Source: Callipepla californica brunnescens
Taxonomy: Eukaryota; Chordata; Aves; Galliformes; Odontophoridae
DNA: 64,000 bases
Direction: 5' to 3'
NCBI GenBank assembly: GCA_023055505.1
Contig: JALIRH010000078.1
Coordinates: forward strand, 248,001-312,000
Every line of letters begins with the position of its first letter. Position 1 is the first letter of the stretch. Of the stretch, positions 10,195 through 20,029 are shown piece by piece. The notes below the pieces were generated by a model that saw only the letters and a program-made list of their open reading frames with translations, ran no database searches and was not told the origin of the DNA. The position numbers were made by a program, and so were the translations under genes.

Positions 10195-11523
10195 ACAGGG
10201 GTGTGGCTAGGGGCGCTTGGGGGTCGCAATGGGGCAGCTGTGGGTCACAATGGGGGTTCCAGAAGGGTTGCGTTTGGGTGCTCAGGGCTTGCAACCGGGA
10301 TGCTCGGTGCGGCGGGAGGAGACGTGGGGGGGGGAGGAGACGAGGGGGGGGGCGGCGAAAATGGGGGTACGGCCACGCGGGGAGGCCGTGGGGGGGGAGG
10401 GGGGAGCGGGGGTGCGAAGGGGGGTACGGCGTGGGTGGGGGAGGGGGGGAGTTGGGGGTGGGGGGGGAGGTACTGAAAGCGGGGTGCGACTGCAAAAGGT
10501 GAAATGGGAACGGGAGGTGAGGGGTGGGCTGCGCCTGCAAAGTGCAGTACAGCTTGGGTGGGTGGGAGGGAGGGGGAGGGTACTGAAAGCAGGGTGCAAC
10601 TGCAAGAAGTGCAATGGGGGGAGGGGGGGGGTGGGGTGCAGCTGCAAAGGGGGGGGCCCTGGAAAGCAGGGTGCAACTGCCAAAAGTGCAATGGGGGGTG
10701 AGGGGGTGGGGTGCAGCTGCAAAAAGGAGGGGTGCTGAAAAGCAAGGGGCAACTGCAAAAGGTGCACTGCATATTGAGGCCGAGGGCTGCACTGCAAAGC
10801 AGGGTTGCACAGGGCTGGGGTGCAGATCGGATTGAGCTGCATGTGTAAAGTGGGGGGGGGGGAGGGGGGCAGAAGGGGGTGCACCAGGACGAGAGGTGCA
10901 GTGCAAAGATGGGTGTGGGAAAGTGGGGGGCTGCAGCTGATCCGGAGCAAAAAGTTATGGGGAAACAGTGTAAGGAGAAGGAAGTAGAAATGTCTGAGCA
11001 GAAGCCCGTGCTGATGTTAGAAGAAGGAATCCAACCTGGCAGCCAAATCTGTAAAGGCCTGAAATAAAAGTGAAGCAGTGCTGTTCAGCTTGCTGTGCTC
11101 GTTGGCTTTCGGGCGCTGGGTGCGGAAGCAGCCCTTGTTGAGGGGCGAGGGGGGTGCTGAAGCAAGGTGGGGTTCAGCTGGAGGGAGGGGTGTGGAGAGG
11201 TGTGCCATGCTGCAAGCATCAGAGGGAGGTGGGGTGCAAGGTGGGGTGCCAGGGGTGCAGTGCAAAGGGGAGGAACGTGGAGGCAAGGCGTGCAAAGGCC
11301 GTGCTGGGTGCAAAGAGAAGGGGATCTGGAAGAGTGCCGCTGCTGGAGGGGTGCTGCAGGGTGCTGCAGCGTGGGGCACAGAGAGCTCGCCTGGCTCCGG
11401 GGACTGCAGAGCACTGGGAGAGCACAGCAGCTGCTCAGAGGGGAACGGGGCAGTGGGGTATGCAGAGCTGCTTCCAGCACGGACACAACCGGTGGGCGTT
11501 GGTTGCTCTTCTGGGCCAGCACG
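10195..11523 (+). repeat. G-rich duplicated module, copy 3 (CR1-free)
   Basis: This copy begins at the position matching 2290 of copy 1, so it lacks the first 140 bases of the module. It matches copy 1 closely through the G-rich array, the AATAAA-bearing segment and the tail. Copy 1 runs into CR1 sequence after GGGCCAGCACG, but this copy continues without CR1, so it appears to keep the uninterrupted (empty) site. Confidence 0.85.
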
Positions 11524-12429
11524 CCGCTGGAACCCCATCTCCGCCTGCTGTGCCCTTTGTCCTGGTCAGCAGTCACCAGGAAATCTGAGAAGGCTCTGCT
11601 AAAGCCCCAGGTGTGGCATGGGGGGTGGCATGGGGTTTGCTCTGCTCTGTGGTAGTGGTATTTGGGGGTGCTGAGTATCTTGTCTTCACTGGAATCATTT
11701 GTAGAGTATTATGGAGTGCAAACAGAAAGCAATTACATCTCCAAGTCTTGGCCAATGTCTACTGTGCATGAAATTTCAGAAATATTCCTAAGGATCCCCT
11801 CAGGCACCGAGAGGGAAAGGTACAAAAGGGTACAGGGTATGCAGGCTGCCAAATGGACGCCCTCTGTCTTTCATCAGCTTGCATCTTGTCCCCATTATGC
11901 CACAAACTGCAACGGGATTGCTCACAGAGCAGGGGATTACCTAAGAGCAGCAAAACGTGTGGCAAATAATGCTGCATGAGCACTGGGGAGTTCATCCTAC
12001 CCATACACCACGGGGCTGCTCGTAGCAACAGCTCAGGCTCCGTTCCTGTGACCACAAGCGACACACTGAGCTGCAGACACAGCAAACAAGCAGGACTGTT
12101 ATTGGCAGAACGGAACGTCCCTGCCTTGAGTTACAGCTGGTTAAACATGTAGCACGTCGGGTAAGCTCGCTCCTGCTGCCTGCAGCTTTGGGATGGCAGA
12201 GTTTGGCGAGCGGACCTTCGTTCCGTTTGTATATAGGACGTGGTAAATTATTTTTTTAATAAAAAGTTTTGCATTTTGGAAAAACGGCGGTGACTTTCAA
12301 GGGAGGGCGTTACATTTCTGGGGTTCTGGACTCACGGAAGCTTTAGGCTTCTGGAAGGGACGAGCAGGAACAGAGACTTTCCCCACAGGCTCTCGGTGAA
12401 ATCCTTCTGCCTCGTCATCGCAGGGAGCG
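11524..12429. other. Unassigned DNA with a plus-strand AATAAA
   Basis: No gene is recognisable. An AATAAA at 12258-12263 lies in AT-rich sequence and could mark the 3' end of an unknown plus-strand transcript or retroelement. The first bases continue the module's right flank past the empty CR1 site. Confidence 0.35.
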
Positions 12430-12837
12430 TTGCGGTGCGGTCCCAGGAGCTGTCTGATTCACAGCCCCGTGGCTCACACACACCCCCGTGCTCCCAGCAG
12501 AGAGAAATCTGCAGAGGCAGCAGAACCGCAGCCCGTCTGTACGCTGCACCTTCCTTCACGCACGCAGCCGTGCCCGGAGGAGCTGAGGTGGGTGCTGACT
12601 CACCTGGATGTGCACACAGCCGTCAGCAGGCACGGAGAGCAGCCCGTGTGCGTGCACAGGCGCCTGGTGGAGCCACACGACGTCTCCCAGTGCCCCATCA
12701 CCTCCTACCCGCTGATCCGCACCACGTTTGAGCCGGGAGCCCGGTGGGACAGCAGAGCGTTCTGCCCGTCTGTCCCTCCACCCCTGCTGCCAAAGCATGG
12801 GTTGGGATCACGCTTCCAAGGTGCTCTCAGCCCCTGA
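12430..12837 (+). other. Unidentified open frame with protein-like stretch
   Basis: A 135-codon plus-strand frame includes a stretch at about 12575-12740 (ELRWVLTHLDVHTAVSRHGE, then VCVHRRLVEPHDVSQCPITS). It reads like real protein more than most background frames here. I cannot name a family. On the opposite strand a good GTGAGT donor-type motif follows GTGCACATCCAG near 12605, so the strand is not certain. It could be a chance frame or an exon of an unrecognised gene or pseudogene. Confidence 0.2.
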
Positions 12838-13129
12838 CAGCCATCTTCCGAGGGGAAGGAGCTCGTGAGTCACTGTGTGGTTTCCGCAGGCCCGCGCCAG
12901 CCACGAGCTGCTCGGCACGGTGACGTGCACATGAGTCACTGCGTGTGGGGCGCCCAGCAGCCCCATTGGCACGGTGACCCAGCAGCAGCAGGCAGGTGTC
13001 TGGGCACAGGGAAGGCCCACGGTGCCTCCATCCACACACGGATCTCCCGTCCCTGGGGGAGCTCCTGGGAGCAGCGGCGGGGGAGCATCTCGCTTCAGCC
13101 CTTTTCCTTGTCCTACAGGTCAGGGTTAC

Positions 13130-14110
13130 GTAGCGTAAGGGAAAAGGAAAAAAGTGTCGTAAATGCTCAGAGTCCAATCGGAGCTTTTGGAATATTTTAT
13201 TACGATCAAAAGGTGAAGAGCAATAAGCAAGCAGCGCTGGGTGTGCCGGGGATTCTGCGCTCCACCAACGATGCACACCAAAGAGAGAAACGAATACCTG
13301 TTTAAGGGTATGGCTCATGCATATTCATCACATCCCAAACTCTGGTTATCGAGGGGATTAAACCTGAGTGTCAATTTTGCTGTCAGTTTTCAAACCTTGA
13401 AGGAGGAGCTCCTTCACCGTTCCTGTGTGTGTTTTGTTTAAGAGAGACAGGATGTCTGTCCTGGTTTCTTATCCACAAGTTTAGCTGCCTCCACGTTCTG
13501 GTATTAGTTTGATTCATGCCCACCCCCATTTCTCTGGCCCAGCAGATAAATCAGCAGGGAGTAGCACCTTCATTGCCATGCACAAGTATTATCGTCCTTT
13601 GCAGTGATCAGCTTCTCCAAGCCGTACCCCAAAACAAGACTCCTTGCCCCTATTTCTGCTTATCTTTACAGCCATAAACAGAGACCCTGAGGCACTGCGA
13701 CAACCATCGAGATGATCTGCAGCTGTCCTTACTGTAGAGAAGCTGTTCTCATCATTCAGTATCTTATTTAAGATTCCCTGAAGCCCTCTCCTTCTTTTGC
13801 TCAGTTTCTCTGGAGGGTCCTACGTTCCTTCAGGTGGTCTTTGGGATGAAGGCTGTTTCTCATTCGTCCCTCCGAGCATTCCGGCCTTGCAAGGTCTGTG
13901 TTCGAGATGCTTATCTCTGTCACCCCTCGGTTTGAGGGATGCACCTTCTGTGCATTCTGTTTTGCAGGGTTGGTGTGCGAGATGCAGACAGAGCTCTGTT
14001 CCTAGTTTATCCTTCCCTGACAGGAAATTCAACTCCTTTAAGCAATTCGATCCGCCGATTGGCATTAAAGCCAGTTTCAAGACGCATCAGCGTCTCTGAC
14101 TTCGTGTCTT
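13130..14110 (-). mobile_element. Antisense LTR-like segment, copy B
   Basis: Positions 13250-13726 match LTR-like copy A (5676-6140). On the minus strand an AATAAA lies near 13197. The right part (13730-14110) has no match in copy A and may be the rest of the LTR or flanking DNA. No retroviral genes adjoin. Copies A and B lie in the same orientation on either side of module copies 2 and 3. Confidence 0.55.
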
Positions 14111-14221
14111 TCGGCACGAATCACACTGGCATGTTTTACAAAGGGGAAAAAGGGAAAAAAGGCAAAGCCAGGCCTTGCCCAGGCCCAGCCTGCCATGCCC
14201 CTCCCCCCCCCCCCGCCTGCA

Positions 14222-14312
14222 GTACCCCCCTCCCCGCCGCCAGGCGGCGCTCTCCCCCACGCCGTGACGCCATCACAGCGCGCCCAACCCTCGGGGCGGA
14301 CAAGATGGCGGC
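14222..14312 (+). promoter_or_regulatory. GPATCH3: GPATCH3 promoter with YY1 motif over the start codon
   Basis: CpG-rich sequence precedes the GPATCH3 start. AAGATGGCGGC at 14302-14312 is a textbook YY1 motif and overlaps the initiator ATG at 14305. Such placement is common in TATA-less housekeeping genes, and I see no TATA box. A weaker CTCF-like match (CCGCCAGGCGGCGCT) lies at about 14236-14250. Confidence 0.55.
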
Positions 14313-17300
14313 GGCCGGCTGCGGTGCCGCCGATGGCGGTGCGGCCGCCGCGCGGTACTGCCTGGTGAGCGGCATCCCGGCCGCGCTGCGCTCCGCTCAG
14401 CTCCGCGCCTACTTCAGCCAGTTCCTGGAGGCCGGCGGTTTCCTTTGCTTCCACTACCGCCACCGCCCAGAGCGCCCGCCGGCGGGTGGCGGCGGCGACG
14501 GGCAGGCCGCGGCTCCCGGCACCCGCTGCTGCCCCGTGGCCGTGCTGCCCGGCCGCGCCCGCCGCTTCGTCCGCATGTACTCGGGCAGGCGCTGGGTCGG
14601 GCCCGGGGGCACTTCGTTGCCCGGGCGCTGCCTGGTCCGCAGGGTCCGCCTCAGCCCCGGAGCGGGTAGGTCTGGGCCTCCGCTGTGGTCTCGGTTACCC
14701 CCCTCCCCCCCTCCTGCTCTCCGCTTTCTCCCCTGGTGGGTTTCCTTAACACCTCACATCTCTTATGGAGCAAGCAGAGTCAGTTTGGGGCCGTCCCTCT
14801 ACCTGCTCCTTCCCCAGTTTGCCTCTCTCTGGTGTAGTGTGTGTTTCCCCTCCTGCCTTCCTCCCTTCCTTCTGCTCTCTGCTTTCTCCCCTGGTGGATT
14901 TCCTTAACACCTCGCATCTCTTATGGAGCAAGCAGAGTCAGTTTGGGGCCGTCCCTCTACCTGCTCCTTCCCCAGTTTGCCTCTGTGATGTAGTGTGTGT
15001 TTCCCCCCCTCCCCTCCTCCCCTCCCCCCCCCTCGTGCTCTCCCCTTTCTCCCCTGGTGCGTTTCCTTAACACCTCACATCTCTTATGGAGCAAGCAGAG
15101 TCAGTTTGGGGCCGTCCCTCTACCTGCTCCTTCCGCAGTTTGCCTCTCTCTGGTGTAGTGTGTGTTTCCTCTCCCCCCCCCCCCCCCCCCCCAGATCCCC
15201 AGATCACTCCTTCCCCTCTTCCAGGCACCACAGAGACGTTTCCCAGTGGAGTGGACGCGAGGGCTGAAGGTGAAGCCATTGCAGAAGCGGACTTGAAGCG
15301 GCTGCCTGAGTTCAACCCCCCTTCCTTTATGCCTTTTGGGAACGTGGGCACCCCTCTGAAAGTCTTCCTGGAGCTGATCCGTGCCTGCAGGCTGCCTCCC
15401 AGGATCATCAAGAAGTTGCAGCTGGATTTCCCGAAGACAGGCTCGTCCCGCAGGTATGGGAATGTGCCTTTTGAATACCAGAACACTGAGAGGGTTATAG
15501 AAGAAGAAAGAGTTTACACTGCTACGGGGGATGAGATCACAGAGGACGAGGGGCCTGTGGCAAGATCTGAGGTGACTGATCCAGCCAGTGCTGAGGAAGA
15601 TGAGGTGGGGCAGGAGAAGGAGGAAGAGGAGTCGCACTCGGATGACGTAAGTGGATTTTTGTAGTGCTGCCTGAGGCTAGCCATTGCACTGCGAAGCTGA
15701 GGGGGTTGATATAACTCTTAGAGCTCATTTTTAATCTTTTAATTGTAGTGTAAAGCCAGCTTGTCTGAAAATGGTGTCAAATGTGGGTTGTTCACATTTT
15801 AAGCTTCTCTGTGCAGCTGTTAATGCTTCCAAAGCAGCTTGTGTAAGTCGAGCTGCTTTACGGTGTCAGCACTAAGAGCTCAGAGCAGAGGATGGGGCCC
15901 GAGCTGTGGCTGGTGCTGCAGGAGGGGACCTCTGCCTGCTGCGTGGCAGGTTGGTCTGGCTCTCTTGCTGCTTGTAAATGAAGTGGCTGCAGACTGGGGA
16001 GTGCATTAGTGATCTGGAAATGACATGCGGAGTCGAGCAAATGGTTGACCTTGGATGCTCCTGCAATACAAGTTAGTCATTTGGAGAAAAATGTCTTTCT
16101 TGACAAAGACTTCTAGAAAACTGGGCTGGTCTGGCTCTCCAGAGACTATCTTGCACCCTGTGACAGACGCCTGTCTAGCCTGTTCTCCCAAACCTTTGTT
16201 GTTACAGAGGCAGTGCAGTCCTGAGGCAAGCCATTCCCGTTCTCAGTTGTCCTGCCATTATACACCAGAATTAACCTGTGTGTCAAATCTTTGCTGCAGT
16301 TTTATCCCATTAGATTCTTCCTAACAACAGTAGACACGGAGAATGCTTTGCTCCTTCCTTTAAAAATGCTTTTATTCGACAGCTGCCTTTAGTCTTTTAT
16401 TTTCCAGACTAAGCAAGTCTGCTCCTCTGCCCGTTTCTCATGGGCTCTGCTTCCTGGATCTCTTAGCTGTTCTTTCGGACGTTCTTTAGTTGGTTGATGT
16501 CTCCCTTGAAGGGCTGTGCCCAAAGCTGGGCAGACAGCAGTAAAGCTGTCAGTCTGATCCGTGGCTGTGCCAGCAAACGTCTTTTCTGGAACCGATGCAA
16601 TCTCTTCAGGGATCTACTTGAGTGGAATTAATTTGTTGCTAGTGCTGACTTTACGTACAGCACACCTGCTCCTTAAATGGACATCTTTGCGTTACAGATC
16701 AGGTACGCTGCTGAAAGCATGCTCTGAAGTGGGTGTGATGTGGTATTTTTCACCACTTCTGTCTGCTGACTCTGAAGATGGCATTAGTCAGGGGAATGAG
16801 GTCATCAGTGCTGGTCGTGTCAGTGCCTGAGAACAGCAGGCTGAGACGAGCTCTGTTGACAAAGGTGTTATATAGCAAAGGCATTGCAATGGACCGTGAG
16901 GGTCAGGGAAGTGAGGAGGAGGCTTTGTGCTGCTGCTGTCACCCACCTTCTGCTGGTTTCTTTGCAGGACAACGATACCTGTGAGGAGTGGGAACGACAC
17001 GAGGCTCTGCATGAGGATGTGACCAAGCAGGATCGTGTGGAGGAGCGGCTGTTTGAGGAGGAGATTGAGCTGAAGTGGGAGAAAGGAGGCTCAGGCCTTG
17101 TCTTTTACACAGATGCTCAGTACTGGCAGGAGAAGAACGGAGGTAATGTTGGTGTTTGTGTCACTGAACTACAAACTAACCACCACCACCAGCTGGGGAC
17201 TGGGGGCCCGGCCTCACAGAAGCAGATAAATCGAGTATAACCCTTCCAGTTCAGCTGCAGATACAGGCATCTTGCAGTCACGTGTCAAACCTTCCCTTGA

Positions 17301-18960
17301 TGACAAAACCTGCAGGGGTTCTGTCTGATGGCTCGAGGACCTGCTGGTCCTGCCAGTAAGCAACCTATTCTGTAAGCACTGTGGCTTATATACCCTGATA
17401 TCTGTTCCTTCCCATTTTGGTAGGGAAACAGGGGGCTTGATCACTAGCTAGCAGCTCTTCTGTGTCAGACTTCCACAGCCATCACCAAAACCATTGCTTG
17501 TCTTCTCTTGGCAGACTTTGATGAGCAGACTGCAGATGACTGGGATGTGGACATGAGCATCTACTACGACAAAGGTATTTGAGCTTGGAAGAACTTCTTA
17601 GGAAGCAGGGGAGGTTGGGAAGTTCTGAACCTGCAGAATTTTTGACGTGAGGTACTCAGTCATCCTTTGAAAGCATCCAAGACGTCACTGTACTTGAAAG
17701 AACATTTTTTGGCTGTGAGAGTTGCCAAAAAAGAACAGGTTCTGCCTCCTTGTTGGGTGGTGCTCTGGGGGAAATCACAGCAGGAAATAGCTTTCCTGAG
17801 CTGTGCTACTCTTGACTCTTGCTTCTTTTTTTCTCTAGATGGAGGTGACAAGGATGCTCGTGACTCAGTGCAGATGTGGCTGGAACAGAGACTTCGGGAT
17901 GGCTTGGAGGATGGGTCTACATCAGGGCAGCAAATTGGCACCTTTGAGAGATACACCAAGGTGAGCTCTGAATACAGAGTGGTTGGGGAAGGGCTGCCCT
18001 GGTGATGTGTGGGTCGTGAGGGGGGAGGTTCTGGGAAGATGAGGGTGAGTTTTATCCAACAAGTTCATGACTTTTTGTTTTCCTGCCCTCACAGGGCTTT
18101 GGCAGGAAGGTTCTGGAGCAGCAGGGCTGGACGGAGGGGCTGGGGCTGGGGAGCAACAACTCTGGAATGACTGAAGCTCTTGACAACGAGGGTCAGAATC
18201 CCAGATGCAAGAGAGGTCTGGGGTGAGTACCTCGTCATCCCCTGCCAACCTGTGCCTGGCATCTGTAACTACCTGCCTTAAACAGAGCGGAGTGTGGACC
18301 AGAGCTGTAAGGCTGTGTCCAAGGGGCCAACCACCGCACTCCAGGGCTGTGCACTGCTCTTTTTGACAGTCAGTACTCTTGAAAGGGCTTCTATTGTTAG
18401 GCCAGAAGAAATGGAACCGTTGGCAGTGCACAAACGCAGAGTAAAAGCTGTGCTCAGGAATTAAGGGTCACCTCTGCTACGATATTCCTGTGGGAAAAGC
18501 TCAAGTGACCTGAGTGAGATTCCCGTGCCTTACTGCTGCCTTCTCTGTGGGCTTTGCTCAGTGCTGTGTCTCGCTGTGGGGAGGGCTGGCTCTCGTTCCT
18601 GTCTACGAGGTGGCTCCAGGACAGAGCACCTGCGCTGTTTCTGTCCATTCCTCCTTTGTAACTTGGTGGAGACAGCCTGGATCTACGGGGGCACCCCACA
18701 GCCCCAGCACCGTCGCACCCAACACCATGCTTCCCTCTAGGTACCACGGAGAAAAGCTGCCAGCATTCAGCAAGGTGAAAAAGCCACGGAGAGACGCTGC
18801 TGTCCTCATCTCAACCATCTACGATGACCCCGACCCCATGGACAGTGGCGACCAGCTGCTCAGGCGCCAGCCACCCACTGCCATGAAGTACAGACGGGAC
18901 ATGCCCTTCGTCCGGGCATCGCGTGGCACTCAGGAGAGCTTCAGAGCCCCATCACACTGA
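14305..18960 (+). CDS. GPATCH3: G-patch domain-containing protein 3
   Basis: Seven coding exons join in frame: 14305-14665, 15225-15646, 16968-17142, 17515-17574, 17839-17960, 18095-18222 and 18741-18960. They give 495 residues, compared with about 525 in human. The introns are GT-AG and use phases 1, 0, 1, 1, 0 and 2. Residues 1-120 form the N-terminal RNA-recognition-like region (AAARYCLVSGIPAALRSAQL). Exon 2 adds PEFNPPSFMPFGNVGTPL and an acidic tail. The G-patch spans about 372-430 and is split over exons 5-7, with glycines in GFGRKVLEQQGWTEGLGLG. The human protein has been linked to dampening of RIG-I/MAVS signalling and to transcription control. G-patches usually engage DEAH helicases. 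GPN2 follows head-to-tail about 1 kb on, as in human but mirrored. Confidence 0.95.
14700..15180 (+). repeat. About 160-bp tandem repeat in GPATCH3 intron 1
   Basis: A unit beginning TTTCCTTAACACCTC recurs at 14741, 14899 and 15062, giving spacings of 158 and 163 bases. Each unit holds the same TATGGAGCAAGCAGAGTCAG stretch, a CCTGCTCCTTCC stretch and a pyrimidine-rich stretch. Every copy therefore presents splice-acceptor-like pyrimidine tracts ahead of the true exon 2 acceptor at 15224. Confidence 0.9.
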
Positions 18961-19127
18961 GCAGAGACTGTCACGGAGCCTTTCTACTGTCCCTGCTCCT
19001 ATTGACCGCAGGCTGGCTCCTGCTGGTCTCAGTTCTGGAGTACCGTGTTGGTATATTTATTTTTAGAAGAAATAATTTGTAACAGAAATCGCCCTGGTTA
19101 CTTTTTTTTTTTTTTACTTCTTGAACT

Positions 19128-19133
19128 ATTAAA
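19128..19133 (+). promoter_or_regulatory. GPATCH3: GPATCH3 poly(A) signal ATTAAA
   Basis: ATTAAA lies 168 bases after the stop codon, in an AT-rich 3'-UTR end with a GT-rich stretch downstream. It is the best candidate for the GPATCH3 3' end. Confidence 0.65.
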
Positions 19134-19159
19134 GTGAGGGGAAGAACTAACGGTCCTGT

Positions 19160-20029
19160 TTCTTCACTGGGAACGGGGTGGGAGTAGTGTTCTTATACCG
19201 GAGCTTTAAAGCTGATGATGTTGCCTGGATCAGCAGCCAGCTCAGCCCGAAATGCAGAGCACACAGTTCACAGCTCCTTGAGACCGAGGGGAGGACAAGT
19301 ACAGGCAGGGCCGGCTGTGGCAACGTAACTGTCCTGCAGAAAGCTTGCTGTGGGCTCACGGCTTTGTCTTGCTTGGGCGTGACGATCCCACAGTCCCGGG
19401 AGAAACTCACTGGGATGAAAGACGCGTCCTGGCAGCCTTCGGGAAGGCGTGTCCCTGCGGTCGGGCGGAGCAGCCGCTTCCTTCCATGCCTCTCCAAGAC
19501 CCAAGTCCGGGCTGCAGAGAGCCCTGGGCTGAGAGCTTTCATCCGCGTGACCCGGCGTTGTGGTGTTAAGCGCGAATTAAGCGGGCTCTAGCCTGCTTAC
19601 TCTGCACTTCTCCTTAGGCGTGGCAGACACGACGGGATTCCTCTGTTTTCGGAGGCGGAGGGCGGGCTTCGTGCCGGCACGGAACGGGCGGAGCGGGGAC
19701 TCGAACCCGCGGACCCGAGCGCCCTTCCGTCCACCGCGCCCTCCGACCACCAGGGGGCGCTGTGCGGGGGCCGGAACGCGGTGAGCGGGGCCCCGCGGGC
19801 ACCCGGACCCAGCGCTGCTGCACCGGTGAGCGGGCCGGGGGTGGCACGTGGGGTAACGGGGCGACCCGGGGGGGGCGGGGGATGGGAGAGGGGGAGGGGG
19901 AAGAGACGTGGGCTGTGAGCGTGGGGAGGGGTGTGTGCCTATGGGGGGAAGCGTGGGGAGGAGATGTGGGGGCACGGGGGTGAGATGGTGACCGAGAGCT
20001 TGTCGCTCAGGAGGAGGGGATGCGGCGCC
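19160..20029. promoter_or_regulatory. GPN2: GPATCH3-GPN2 spacer and GPN2 CpG promoter
   Basis: The left half has no recognisable feature. From about 19600 the sequence is CpG-rich and carries the GPN2 promoter and 5'-UTR. No TATA box is evident. A strong CTCF-type motif sits at 19747-19762 (separate entry). In-frame ATGs occur upstream of the GPN2 start without a stop between, so the exact 5' end is open. Confidence 0.6.
19747..19762 (+). promoter_or_regulatory. Consensus CTCF-type binding motif
   Basis: CCACCAGGGGGCGCTG matches the core vertebrate CTCF consensus (CCASYAGRKGGCR) at every constrained position. It lies 267-283 bases upstream of the GPN2 start codon, between two genes transcribed in the same direction. 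Occupancy cannot be judged from sequence. Confidence 0.7.

Noticed and set aside
13797..14099. 100-codon plus-strand frame before GPATCH3
   Set aside because: Lies in LTR-like or unassigned DNA and resembles no protein.
19680..19770. tRNA-like T-arm sequence (GGTTCGAGTCCC on the minus strand)
   Set aside because: No matching acceptor stem, D-arm or anticodon arm can be folded at the required distances.
19931..20029. N-terminal extension of GPN2 upstream of 20030
   Set aside because: The frame is open but its first codon is GTG, and it has no similarity to GPN2. The ATG at 20030 matches the family start.
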